Part shown: piece after piece, positions 35,313 to 46,409 of the stretch | Numbering within the stretch: position 1 is the first letter of the stretch | How the letters are laid out: each line of letters begins with the position of its first letter | DNA from: Heligmosomoides polygyrus polygyrus | Taxonomy: Eukaryota > Nematoda > Chromadorea > Rhabditida > Heligmosomidae | Reading direction: 5' to 3' | NCBI GenBank assembly: GCA_947396885.1 | Contig: OX377202.1 | Coordinates: 20,522,001 to 20,586,000, forward strand | DNA length: 64,000 bases | Made by a program: the position numbers and the translations under genes | Notes under the pieces: model-generated | The model's input: only the letters and a program-made list of their open reading frames with translations | The model's database searches: none | Told to the model about the DNA's origin: nothing

Positions 35313-36087
35313 TCCAGTGTCTAGTGGCTACGGCGTTTGGTGGGGTAGAGTGTAGCTCCAATCTTGCACCATGATTGGGCATCTGAAGGCAACGATTACG
35401 ACGAAATGCTAGACCACGAATAAAGAAATTCACCATAAAAATCTCGTTTGGCATATTATTTGTTAGCACCTGCTCAACATATCATACGGAAGTATTACAA
35501 AGAGAGGATGGAATTCAATAAAAAAATCGTGAGTGGAATACATTGTTTTATATGGATACTGATTCAGTAGAGCTCACAGTCAGATCGGGGTAGGCGTAAA
35601 ATATTTTAACGAACTATTTTAACGAAAGCGTTTATACTAAACGGTTGAGTTTGTTTGAATATGCAGACAGCTGGGTATTAAACGAAACGAAAAAATCAAT
35701 GGAAACGTTTTATACACGACTCTCACATCACGTACTCGGTGCCTTGAAGTCTAACTGAATAGCCTCAAAATCAACTCAAACTCAGATGGCATCTGACTCT
35801 TTTATTTTCTCGTTTTCTCGGCAATGTTTTGCGTTTTACTACGAACATCGTGTTGGTGCATCCTTATGTGTATATTGGTAATAAATAATAAAATAGTAAC
35901 AATAAAATAACATCAAATGCCTTCGTAAATAAACCACGGCCTTTGCAGAAAAGTTAAAATAAATTTTATGCTATCACTAAAATTGTTACTTCTACTAATA
36001 TTAGGGGGGGGGGCGCAAAAGTAATGAGACACCCCATGCCGTGTCCATATATCTCGTGACTGGAGTCTGGTTTCGTGCTTATCGTAT

Positions 36088-36806
36088 TTGTATGTTTGTA
36101 TGCTACCTACTGAAGGCCACCTGAGAAGTTACAACTTCCGCCCTTTCCAGAAGCATGTCAAAACCCCAGTCTATCCTATGCCGAAACCCCAGTCTGACCA
36201 GTCGACCTGTGTCGCGCAAATCTCGCCCAATTTCCAACCCCGAGCAGCTCAATATTCTGGGCTCAATATTCACGCAAGATGAGAAGTGCGTCTTCTACCT
36301 TAACCCTGCCAAGCAGCGAGCCTGGGTGAGGCCTGGTGACCTGTTACCGACCTTCGTTTGGCGAGAGCTCACGGCGAGAAGCACCTTTGAAGCTTTCGGA
36401 TCTGCGCCCATGGAACGGTTTACCGGAAGCTGTTTCCCAAGAGCACTACGATGAACTCCAAGGCAATGGTGAACGAAATAGAAGAGATGGGCCGGCGACT
36501 CGCTCTTATTCATTCGCAGCGCTTCAAGAAGGTCCTCCTCTTCGACCCCATCGGTAAAAAGTGACCACGGATAAGCTGTTTTAGCCGGGAACGTTTACAT
36601 GCCTCACCCACCGTATTCGCAGGACATCTCTCCATGCGACTACCACTCTTCTTGAGCCTATAAGACTTCATGGTAGGAAGGACGCAAGGACCCAAGCAGA
36701 CCTTGACAACCATAGCGAGCAGGGGATCAGCACCAGGCCTAAGCAGTTCTGGAAGGATGTGATCAGGAAGTTGGCTGATCGACGGCAGCAAGGTCATTGG
36801 CCTTAA
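36088..36806 (+). pseudogene. Mariner transposase relic of the composite element
   Basis: Pieces in order: DEKCVFYLNPAKQRAWVRPG at about 36280 (around the first catalytic Asp), then PHPPYSQDISPCDYHSS at about 36600 (the region of the last catalytic Asp in the HPPYSPDL..SDYHLF motif), then a degraded C-terminus. Several stops and frameshifts separate them. The N-terminal DNA-binding domain is not recognisable. Confidence 0.75.
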
Positions 36807-36815
36807 TATCGAATA

Positions 36816-37741
36816 CAGGATGCGTAAAAAGTATTGATGCGCTAAACGTAGACGTTAGAAATAACAACACATAAAATTTAACAAGTTTATATACACAATG
36901 TCAAAAATGATCCAGCAAACAGAATAACATCACTTGTACTTTATATGGGCTTCTTTGCTGCGAATGCAGGGGCGAAGACGCCGAGCAAAGGCATCGACGG
37001 TACACCGCAAGTAGTCCACGTCGATTTCGCTTCACGCTTTGACCAGATCATCCTTCACTGACTTCATACTTCTGTGGGAAGCAGCGCAAGCCTTATTCTC
37101 CAAAACTTTCCATATAGAGTAATTCAGCGGATCCAAATCTAGCCATACAGAGGTCATTCCTCTGCCGGAATGAAGTCCTTCAAGTTGGAGCGGCACCAGC
37201 CCCGAACAATCCTCGACTCTGCGCAGGAGTCTAATCCTGCTCGAAGACATACGGCTTACTCTCGAGGTGGGATTCGAGTCAAGGAACTAGTTGCTTCTTC
37301 AGGACATCAATACAGATAGTTCTACTGATTTATCTTCACTCCTGCATCCACGAAAACGAGAGATGCTTGTGATGAATGCACAAACCATCATACTGGCCGG
37401 ATGCGCCTCCCTTGCAGCGAGCCCTACGCCAGAATCAGCACTTTGGAGGTCCATGAGGAGTATGCAACACTTTTACAAGTCGAATGCACAAAAGTATCAA
37501 GTCACTGAAGGTCGAAGCGTAGAACGAAATCGACGTGGACTACTTGCGGCGCACCGTTGATGCCTTTCCTCGCCGTCTTCGCCCCTGCATTCGCATCAAA
37601 GAAGCCCATATTAAATACAGGTGATGCTATTCCGTTTGCTAGGTCATTGTTGACATTTTGTATATAAACGTATTAAATTTTAGGATGTGCTCTATTTTCT
37701 AACGCTTACGTTTAGTGCGTCAATACTTTTTACGCACCCTG
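36816..37741. mobile_element. Palindromic Tc1/mariner derivative made of two 3' ends
   Basis: The ends are inverted repeats: CAGGATGCGTAAAAAGTATT-GATGCGCTAAACGT at the left, and the inverse of CAGGGTGCGTAAAAAGTATT-GACGCACTAAACGT at the right, flanked by TA (36814-36815 and 37742-37743). Both arms encode the same transposase C-terminus, reading outwards: minus strand 37250-36940 (LDPLNYSIWKVLENKACAAS, SEIDVDYLRCTVDAF) and plus strand about 37455-37625 (NEIDVDYLRRTVDAFPRRL, then IKEAHIKYR). It is therefore a head-to-head fold of the element's 3' half with no 5' end. It sits inside the larger mariner, so it is younger. Confidence 0.85.
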
Positions 37742-38746
37742 TATATTCCTCAGCACCGTTGAATTGTAATCCTATTATATAAAGCAGAGAGGCATGAATC
37801 ACTGACGGGAGACTTCTGTCGCTTTCTGCCGACATTCTGCCGACAGCCGTCGCTAGACCCTGCCGCTCGTCGTATCGCCGCCGCCAACCGTAAACACCAC
37901 AACATGGCAGCATGGCAGGCAGCCATGACCGCCGATGTTGACTATCACGACGCTGCCACTGCCGGGTGGTCACCAAAGAACACCCACTGGATGAGGTTTC
38001 GCAAGGCGTCATCGCGGCTATGACGAGCCGCCGCTGCCGGGTTCAGACAACACGTGCAGCGTTGCGGAAAAGGTCTGCGACGCGGCGCTACTCAGACCCC
38101 ATGATCTCTGATGGAAGACGTCGATGTGCCCACCTTTCGCTTTTGCTTCCCTCCAAGATCGTTACTGTTGCACTTGGGCGTTATTGCTAAAATTTATCGG
38201 GGCGGGTGTTGCGTCCTTAGCTCACACTTCGATCTGGCAATCAATACCCTAATCTGGAAGGCGCTTTTTTTGATTTGGAAATTGTTCACTTTGATGCATA
38301 CTAACTTCGCGGGCTGGGTTACTAAGCTATTTATACCTGTCCTCGAATTTTATGCGGTGGACCAGGATAGCTCAGCGAAGGAAGTTCGTCGGACTTACGC
38401 ATGGTTCGTCTACGCTTTCAACCAAGTCTTGCCGCTAGGTCCCAATTTTCTGCAGTGCATTGACCAATTTCCATTAGCACTGTATGCAGAGGAGGACAGT
38501 ATTTTTGTCCGAAGTCACCTGTTCCGAAGATCGTCACACGTCGTCGCATAAGGCACGGCGGCTGAACGGAAACGGTCAGGCATTCGATTAGGCCTGATGA
38601 CCTGCAATAGGTTGTGAACACGACTCCAGACGAAGCAGGAGTGCTGTGGGCGTTTTCTTGAATGCGATGAGATGAGGGATGTGAGTGATGCGCAGCAAGG
38701 CATCAATCTGTAACAGGCGTGCGTTTCTACGTGTTCGACTTCGACG
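37742..38746. other. Unidentified sequence inside the composite mariner
   Basis: About 1 kb with no match to the window's other repeats except a short AAATTGTTCACTTTGATGCA motif near 38280 like family C ends. A GC-rich part (37800-38110) has a CATGGCAG direct repeat. An open frame at 38111-38551 on the plus strand has no recognised motif. Confidence 0.4.
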
Positions 38747-38821
38747 CTAGGGATGCTTCCTTACCCAGCGTTGGTTGCCGGCGAAGCCGGCGACCAGCGC
38801 TGGGTGAGGAATCATCCCTAG
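38747..38821. repeat. 75-bp near-perfect hairpin at the start of the array
   Basis: CTAGGGATG at the left pairs with CATCCCTAG at the right, ACCCAGCG with CGCTGGGT, and GCCGGC with GCCGGC around a GAA loop. Confidence 0.8.
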
Positions 38822-41770
38822 CTAGGTTTGGGCTCCGTTCTCAGCGTGGCCCACCATACCCGAAGCCGGCGAAGCCGGCAAGCCTGGCGTGGCCCGCACA
38901 TCCAGCGTCAGTCGCCGGCGGAGCCGGCGACGGACGCTGGGTGAGTAAGGAAGCCCATCTAGGTTTGGGCTCCGTTCTCAGCGTGGCCCACCATACCCGA
39001 AGCCGGCAAGCCTGGCGTGGCCCGCACATCCAGCGTCAGTCGCCGGCGGAGCCGGCGACGGACGCTGGGTGAGTAAGGAATCCCATCTAGGTTTGGGCTC
39101 CGTTCTCAGCGTGGCCCATCATACCCGAAGCCGGCGAAGCCGGCAAGCCTGGCGTGGCCCGCACATCCAGCGTCAGTCGCCGGCGGAGCCGGCGACGGAC
39201 GCTGGGTGAGTAAGGATTCCCATCTAGGTTTGGGCTCCGTTCTCAGCGTGGCCCATCATACCCGAAGCCGGCAAGCCTGGCGTGGCCCGCACATCCAGCG
39301 TCAGTCGCCGGCGGAGCCGGCGACGGACGCTGGGTGAGTAAGGAATCCCAACTAGGTTTGGGCTCCGTTCTCAGCGTGGCCCATCATACCCGAAGCCGGC
39401 GAAGCCGGCAAGCCTGGCGTGGCCCGCACATCCAGCGTCAGTCGCCGGCGGAGCCGGCGACGGACGCTGGGTGAGTAAGGAATCCCATCTAGGTTTGGGC
39501 TCCGTTCTCAGCGTGGCCCATCATACCCGAAGCCGGCGAAGCTGGCAAGCCTGGCGTGGCCCGCACATCCAGCGTCAGTCGCCGGCGAAGCCGGCGACGG
39601 ACGCTGGGTGAGTAAGGAATCCCATCTAGGTTTGGGCTCCGTTCTCAGCGTGGCCCACCATACCCGAAGCCGGCGAAGCCGGCAAGCCTGGCGTGGCCCG
39701 CACATCCAGCGTCAGTCGCCGGCGGAGCCGGCGACGGACGCTGGGTGAGTAAGGAATCCCATCTAGGTTTGGGCTCCGTTCTCAGCGTGGCCCATCATAC
39801 CCGAAGCCGGCAAGCCTGGCGTGGCCCGCACATCCAGCGTCAGTCGCCGGCGGAGCCGGCGACGGACGCTGGGTGAGTAAGGAATCCCAACTAGGTTTGG
39901 GCTCCGTTCTCAGCGTGGCCCATCATACCCGAAGCCGGCGAAGCCGGCAAGCCTGGCGTGGCCCGCACATCCAGCGTCAGTCGCCGGCGGAGCCGGCGAC
40001 GGACGCTGGGTGAGTAAGGAATCCCATCTAGGATTGGGCTCCGCTCAGCGTGGCCCACCATACCCGAAGCCGGCGAAGCCGGCAAGCCTGGCGTGGCCCG
40101 CACATCCAGCGTCAGTCGCCGGCGGAGCCGGCGACGGACGCTGGGTGAGTAAGGATTCCCATCTAGGTTTGGGCTCCGTTCTCAGCGTGGCCCATCATAC
40201 CCGAAGCCGGCAAGCCTGGCGTGGCCCGCACATCCAGCGTCAGTCGCCGGCGGAGCCGGCGACGGACACTGGGTGAGTAAGGAATCCCAACTAGGTTTGG
40301 GCTCCGTTCTCAGCGTGGCCCATCATACCCGAAGCCGGCGAAGCCGGCAAGCCTGGCGTGGCCCGCACATCCAGCGTCAGTCGCCGGCGAAGCCGGCGAC
40401 GGACGCTGGGTGAGTAAGGAATCCCATCTAGGTTTGGGCTCCGTTCTCAGCGTGGCCCACCATACCCGAAGCCGGCGAAGCCGGCAAGCCTGGCGTGGCC
40501 CGCACATCCAGCGTCAGTCGCCGGCGGAGCCGGCGACGGACGCTGGGTGAGTAAGGAATCCCATCTAGGTTTGGGCTCCGTTCTCAGCGTGGCCCATCAT
40601 ACCCGAAGCCGGCAAGCCTGGCGTGGCCCGCACATCCAGCGTCAGTCGCCGGCGGAGCCGGCGACGGACGCTGGGTGAGTAAGGAATCCCAACTAGGTTT
40701 GGGCTCCGTTCTCAGCGTGGCCCATCATACCCGAAGCCGGCGAAGCCGGCAAGCCTGGCGTGGCCCGCACATCCAGCGTCAGTCGCCGGCGGAGCCGGCG
40801 ACGGACGCTGGGTGAGTAAGGAATCCCATCTAGGATTGGGCTCCGTTCTCAGCGTGGCCCACCATACCCGAAGCCGGCGAAGCCGGCAAGCCTGGCGTGG
40901 CCCGCACATCCAGCGTCAGTCGCCGGCGGAGCCGGCGACGGACGCTGGGTGAGTAAGGAATCCCATCTAGGTTTGGGCTCCGTTCTCAGCGTGGCCCATC
41001 ATACCCGAAGCCGGCGAAGTCGGCAAGCCTGGCGTGGCCCGCACATCCAGCGTCAGTCGCCGGCGGAGCCGGCGACGGACGCTGGGTGAGTAAGGAATCC
41101 CATCTAGGATTGGGCTCCGTTCTCAGCGTGGCCCACCATACCCGAAGCCGGCGAAGCCGGCAAGCCTGGCGTGGCCCGCACATCCAGCGTCAGTCGCCGG
41201 CGGAGCCGGCGACGGACGCTGGGTGAGTAAGGAATCCCATCTAGGTTTGGGCTCCGTTCTCAGCGTGGCCCATCATACCCGAAGCCGGCGAAGCCGGCAA
41301 GCCTGGCGTGGCCCGCACATCCAGCGTCAGTCGCCGGCGGAGCCGGCGACGGACGCTGGGTGAGTAAGGAATCCCATCTAGGTTTGGGCTCCGTTCTCAG
41401 CGTGGCCCATCATACCCGAAGCCGGCGAAGCCGGCAAGCCTGGCGTGGCCCGCACATCCAGCGTCAGTCGCCGGCGAAGCCGGCGACGGACGCTGGGTGA
41501 GTAAGGAATCCCATCTAGGTTTGGGCTCCGTTCTCAGCGTGGCCCATCATACCCGAAGCCGGCGAAGCCGGCAAGCCTGGCGTGGCCCGCACATCCAGCG
41601 TCAGTCGCCGGCGGAGCCGGCGACGGACGCTGGGTGAGTAAGGAATCCCATCTAGGTTTGGGCTCCGTTCTCAGCGTGGCCCATCATACCCGAAGCCGGC
41701 GAAGCCGGCAAGCCTGGCGTGGCCCGCACATCCAGCGTCAGTCGCCGGCGGAGCCGGCGACGGACGCTGG
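38822..41770. repeat. Tandem array of about 21 copies of a 137-bp hairpin-rich unit (128-bp variant)
   Basis: Each unit runs GTAAGGAATCCCATCTAGGT ... GCTCCGTTCTCAGCGTGGCC ... CCAGCGTCAGTCGCCGGC-GGA-GCCGGCGACGGACGCTGG-GTGA. The last part is a 39-bp inverted repeat. Short units lack one GGCGAAGCC copy (128 bp), and one is 134 bp. Units start near 38942, 39070, 39207, 39335, 39472, 39609, 39746 and so on to 41636. Variant markers (GGATTCCC, CCCAACTAGG, CTAGGATTGG) recur in blocks, indicating higher-order duplication. As 137 is not a multiple of three, open frames here do not persist from unit to unit. Confidence 0.95.
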
Positions 41771-41832
41771 TTGTGTTATAAAGAGATAAAGAAATTTGCT
41801 GAATTTGGCTCATTACTTTTGCCCCCCCCTAA

Positions 41833-42790
41833 TATTATCCTAATTTTACTTCTAGCAAGATATATATTTTTGAATGGCTAGTTAGACTTTCTCTGAAAAC
41901 TCATAAATCGCTCATAAAAAAAGGTGAATTTCTGTTACCTTTAGTACAGAAATGGTCCATTTGGTCCAGCAATTTCTGTGTCTTAAAAAAACTGCGCCAT
42001 GCACTCGGTTAGCACGGCGCAGTTTTCATTTTATTGGTAGCAAAAATTCTGGTTGCGTGCAGTTAGCATTAGTCAGGCAAAACAGAAAAATTGCAGCAAC
42101 AGGCAGATCGTCATTAGTAGCTTCGGAATGCAGGAATTTACACAATAAATTGAACAAAAATGAACAAAAATTGCATAGCAATTCGTTGTGCGGCGTTTTT
42201 ATGAATTACAGAAACAAAAAACCTCGTCCACACGCTTCAAAACTAAATTAAAACCACTCATTTTCCTAACAAAAACGTGAACTCCGAACACCATATCCAC
42301 GTTTTTGGGACGAATGGATTATACCTTTTTAAATGAGTCACAGCAAATTTCTCGAAAATGTGTTCTGGCCTACTTAGACAGTGTTTGTCCTATCTGGAAG
42401 ACACCCACGGGTCATTTCGTCCTCACCTCAATCATTTTTTCTCAACCGCTTTCTACTTTATGTTGATATATTCCTAAATTCTCCTTCCCATATTATTAAA
42501 ATGTAAACAGCAGGTTTCCCTGATGGATTTTCGATCCAAACCGGATTCAACAAAATTTAATAAAAATTCCGTTAATTCGTTAAGCCAGATTTTAACGAAG
42601 AATGCCGTTGATTCGTTAAAAGTTCAGACTGTGAGACGCTAAATGTGCACCTATGGGGTCGGAACTCCTTTTCAACACCACACGTAGCACGAGGGTCTCC
42701 TTTGTCGAAGGTTGGTTGTCACAGCCGTCTGATGAACACCTTGACCATCAAAGCAATCGATAAAATCAATGCTGCAGTTGGTCAAAAGTA
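41833..42790. other. Intergenic, AT-rich, no gene seen
   Basis: Contains a GCGCCATGCACTCGGTTAGC ... GGCGCAGTTTTCATTT inverted pair at 41990-42035, like the inner module of family C elements. No supported coding region. The 3' end of the MARCH gene begins just to the right. Confidence 0.4.
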
Positions 42791-42796
42791 TTTATT
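42791..42796 (-). terminator. Possible polyadenylation signal of the MARCH gene
   Basis: AATAAA on the minus strand about 320 bases after the MARCH stop codon. It is the first canonical hexamer I noticed downstream; use is inferred. Confidence 0.35.
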
Positions 42797-43115
42797 ATCA
42801 CATAAGTAGTTGTCATCAGCGTCTGTGTATTTGTGAGTGTATCTCGATCGGTGTACATGTGTATGAAGTTCGGAATTCGAAAATACAAATAATAACACAG
42901 AATCAACGGCGCAGTGTGCGGAACAAATCAATCTCAGTCGATCAATCGATCGATCGATCGCCTCGCAAAATACAAATATGCACTAGAATCGCAATCGCAT
43001 AGAATAAAATCAAATACAAATACAATGTGAAGAGATGCGAAATGATGAGCGTAGGCGGCGAGAATGAGGAGAGGAAGAGCACGAAGGACGGTGTGTGTGG
43101 TGATGGTGGTGAAGT

Positions 43116-43180
43116 CTAGTCGATGACGATCACCGAACTACGCAACGGTTCGATCTCGTCCGGCGCCTTTTTTTGCTTCT
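43116..43180 (-). CDS. MARCH-type E3 ligase, terminal exon
   Basis: The exon follows the acceptor ATTGCAG. Its first two bases (AG) join the single G ending the 51533-51665 exon to make Glu, then 20 codons follow (KQKKAPDEIEPLRSSVIVID) and TAG. The exact phase match across an 8.3-kb intron is the main reason to assign it to this gene. The cytoplasmic tail ends in hydrophobic residues and Asp (VIVID), somewhat like a PDZ-type ending. Alone this exon would be too short to call. Confidence 0.7.
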
Positions 43181-43447
43181 CTGCAATTTCGTCATGTTTC
43201 GTTCATATAACAAGTGAATAGACAGAAATTCTAGGATACCTCAAACTTGGGTAAATCAACCAAAGTTGATGGTATGGTGTGAGACAATTAGTTCAACAAA
43301 AAAACTGTAAAAAAATGACGATGTTATGCAAACTAAAATTTAAAAAAATATGTGACCCATCGAGAATGTGCGGAAAGTTTTTAGAACTTTAGATGAAAAA
43401 ATGTATGTAGATTAGAAAGGTCGAAAAAAAATTCTTTCAAATTTCCT

Positions 43448-43560
43448 CCCGGATGGCGGTAATCAATCAATGTTCGAGACGCGCTACGCATTATACTTTG
43501 ACATGATATCGTGGAAGCTATTTGAATGCGCTTTTAGCGTATACAATTCCTTCTCATGGT
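43448..43560 (-). mobile_element. SINE-A 3' fragment, diverged
   Basis: The plus strand shows GCGCTACGCATTATACTTTG, ATATCGTGGAAGCTATTTGA and ATGCGCTTTTAGCGTATACA, matching the tail third of the family in inverse order. Confidence 0.55.
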
Positions 43561-43857
43561 GAAAATTTTGAAAAAATCAAAAAGTTGCTCAAAAAGAAGG
43601 AAAAGAAAAGTGAGACGCAAGAAGTCGTACATGCTTATATTGCAAAACACCATATAAATAGCATGTAGCCTACTAATTGAGTGAACTCTGCGATGTATTG
43701 AACGAGTGCGTGGCGCAAACTTAACGCATTACAACCAAACTAAAATTTAATCAATAGCGCTTCATTTTAGCTGAAAGGCCAACTAAGCAGTGTATACATC
43801 TTAACGACAGTCTGTAGCAGTTGTTGAAGTTTTCAAGTTCAACGTCAAAGTCTGAGT

Positions 43858-44042
43858 GGTCCATGTCGTGAATGTGGGCAGCGCTGGGAAATGGGAGTGC
43901 CAGAGAGTCAGGCCGCATAAAATCGGTGTGCCATTCAGAGAATGTATGGTCGATGCTCTGATTGGTTGGGATGTGTTTGATCGGCGCTTTGATTGGCGAC
44001 GATTTACTTGCTTCTCAGCGCTGCCCACATTCGCGACATGGG
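43858..44042. mobile_element. MITE-A copy, with a second right half downstream
   Basis: Left GGTCCATGTCGTGAATGTGG-GCAGCGCTGGGA and right CAGCGCTGCCCACATTCGCG-ACATGGGC are inverted. A right half alone is at about 44175-44220 (CAATGCTGCTCACATTCGCG). Confidence 0.85.
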
Positions 44043-44899
44043 CAGGAATATGCTAAGCCTAAAGTCAGCACGACAGCAGTTTTCCCAGATCAGCTGATAT
44101 TGAGACCCTCTTCAGTGCTTTTTTCCCCCGTCCAAGACGCTCGACCCTTTCGCGCCTGTCAGACGAGACTTAGTCCCTGCTCCTACCTCTCAATGCTGCT
44201 CACATTCGCGATATGGACCAGGAAATCTGAGGCACTGGAGACGTCAATCAGATCAAAACAAAAACAAAGAGCCGGTGTTTTTGTTACGGTGCTAATTGGC
44301 CCGCCGTGACTTTAGTCACCCCTCCGCACTCGTCTTCGAGCGCCAAATCCTCGCGTCTAATCCGCGAGAACCGCTAATCCTTTAGTGCACTCGGGCGAGA
44401 CTGTGACGAAGGACGCGTCCCGAGTACGCCGCCGCTCAAGACAACGGGACCATGGCCCGTTATGCTACGTTTTTTCTCGGCCACGTCTCTAGAGGCTATT
44501 CAGATCAACACTAAGAAGTGCTGTATATGTGTTCTCCAACAGCGAAGTGATCTAACTCGCTTCGCTGAGCTACGGTTCCGCAACCAGGCCGGTAAGGCTC
44601 AGCCTAATGGGTAGAAGTGAGTGTGCCACTTCCGTGTGTATAAAGCACTTCATTGTGGAACGCGATCGTTTTGCTTTGACAGATGATCATTTTGATTTCA
44701 AAAGTGTTCAACGTATTTTGAAAAGTGTCCAATTGATACATACAGGTACCGCAGAAACGTGGTCTACAAAAGAGCCACTTTAGGGGAGCAAGTAGTGCTA
44801 ATATAAACTCTTGTCACGTACTTAAGCTAGAAATTCAACGAATTTAGAAGACGTGAAATCTGCTGGAGTGGAACTGCTTGATAGTAGCACTTGCACCTT

Positions 44900-45000
44900 T
44901 GATCGAAAACGTATACGTATACATATAAAACGTATAAAAACGTAAAAACGTAACGTAAAAACGTAACGTAAAAAATAGTAAACGTATACGTATAAAACGT
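44900..45000. repeat. ACGTA-rich simple repeat
   Basis: Repeated AAACGTATACGTAT and AAACGTAACGTAAAAACGTA. It lies in MARCH intron sequence. Confidence 0.7.
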
Positions 45001-45150
45001 GTGCATGGCGCGATTTCTAATGAAAGCAAACAGCTTTTTTCAAAATTGGATTGGCCTAAGATCATCTTTCTGCTGTAGAGGCTACGTTACTGTGATACAG
45101 ATTAAATTCTGGCAGTCGAGCACCTATGGCAAAATTTTTAGCTTATGTTA

Positions 45151-46407
45151 TTAGGCTGTCGCAAAATTAATCTCCGTTTCGAGGTGAAGTTTTTTTTTAC
45201 CCTAAATCATTCCGTCTCAGGGGAAGCCACACATACCGTTCGGTAGACTTTTTCCAGCTCTTTCAAAAACATTGTGGACGTCGCTCTATTTTTTCTAGCC
45301 GACCTTCTCTAGGTCTCCATAAAATCATGAACCGACGCGACTATCGAGTCATCATGTTCTAAGAATTGTAATTGGGACATTCTGCAGCAGAGGCATCCTG
45401 TAACCTTAGCAGCGCTTTGTCCTTGCGAGCGAAGGGTGAGACTATGCTTCGAAAAATTCGCTTCTGGCGATTTTGGTCTCGAAGAAAAATCGGGTGGCAG
45501 GAGCAGGTCGTCGCTTGGCGATGAAGTTTTGCAGACAGCCATTGAAGCAAATCCGAAGACGAATACACGTACGCTAGCAGAGTACCTTGGCGTACATTAT
45601 AGTACGGTAGCAAGACATTTGGCGAGAATCGACAGGGTGAAGAAGATGTCGAAGTGGGCGCCTCATGAGCTGGCCGACGAGCAGCGTCGTTAACGTTTCG
45701 ACACCTTCTCCAACCTGGTAGTTCGATTTAAAAATGAGCCTTTTGTAAACCCTATAATAACTGTAAATGAAAACGGGTCCTTTACAATAGCAGCAAGCGA
45801 GGATTTGCTTGGGTGGACAAGGATGCCCCTCCATCCCTTCCTAAACCCGACGTTCACCCTAAAAGAGATATGCTTCCTTTGTGGTGGGTTGTAAAGGTGT
45901 AATCCATTACAGCCTCTTGCAACCTGGTGAGGCAGTCACAGCAGAGTCTTACTGCTGTGATTTAGACCAAACGTATGAGAAGTTGCAAAAATTGTGGCCG
46001 GCAGTGGTGAATAGAAGAGAGCCGCTCCTGCTGCAGGACATCGCAGGGCCACACACCTCACAAATCACTCGGCGAAAATTGGTCCATTTAGGTATCGACG
46101 TTCTCCCTCACCCACCATATTCTCTCGACCTTTCCTCCACTGACCACCGCTTTTTCTGAGCTCTTGTTTCTCATTTGTGTCAGAAACAATTCAATAATTT
46201 GGCCAATGTTGAATGTGCCCTCCTTGATTTCGTTAATTCCTTTGATATCAATTCTTATTGCAAATGATTAGTTCCATTAGCTGTTCGTTTGCAAGAAAGT
46301 ATAGATTCTGGTGGTTTCTACTCCGATTAATAAAGTTGTGTTTATGCTGAGTTGTAGCAGTTTTAAGAAAACGGTCCGTTTCGGCGATTAATTTTACGAC
46401 AGCCCAA
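45151..46407 (+). mobile_element. Full-length but dead mariner
   Basis: TTAGGCTGTCGCAAAATTAA-TC at the left and the inverse of TTGGGCTGTCGTAAAATTAA-TC at the right, each flanked by TA, give 1257 bp, the usual mariner length. The reading frame is broken. 45436-45693 encodes the paired helix-turn-helix region (CFEKFASGDFGLEEKSGGRS, then TRTLAEYLGVHYSTVARHL, KWAPHEL). 45881-46159 encodes the catalytic half, with QDIAGPHTSQITRRKL where active elements have an Asn-Ala-Arg-Pro-His motif, and HPPYSLDLSSTDHRFF for the last Asp region. Stops and frameshifts separate them. Confidence 0.92.
45327..46270 (+). pseudogene. Mariner transposase pseudogene
   Basis: A cut-and-paste transposase, inactive here. 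The start region MNRRDYRV lies near 45327, followed within a few codons by a TAA. The HTH domain is readable from 45436, the catalytic region from 45830. The second catalytic Asp lies in LLLQDIAGPH. It is the least truncated transposase relic in the window and best suited to subfamily placement. Confidence 0.8.
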
Positions 46408-46409
46408 TA

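Larger units (their letters stand above)
36001..41832 (+). mobile_element. Composite 5.8-kb mariner with nested element and repeat array
   Basis: The outermost ends are matching inverted repeats: TTAGGGGGGGGGGCGCAAAA-GTAATGAG at the left, and its inverse CTCATTACTTTTGCCCCCCC-CTAA at the right, each flanked by TA (35999-36000 and 41833-41834), the mariner target duplication. Inside, in order: a decayed transposase (36088-36806), a nested palindromic transposon (36816-37741), about 1 kb of unidentified sequence (37742-38746), a hairpin (38747-38821) and a tandem array (38822-41770). Only about 60 bp separate the array from the right end. The simplest reading is one ordinary mariner enlarged by insertion and repeat growth. 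Confidence 0.85.

Noticed and set aside
38719..41183. Repeated 60- to 117-codon open frames in the satellite, such as those beginning MCGPRQACRL
   Set aside because: They are by-products of a 137-bp unit, which is not a multiple of three, so the frame is not kept from unit to unit and ends within two units.
38747..41770. CRISPR array
   Set aside because: The repeats are directly contiguous 137-bp units without unique spacers, in a eukaryotic setting with no cas genes.
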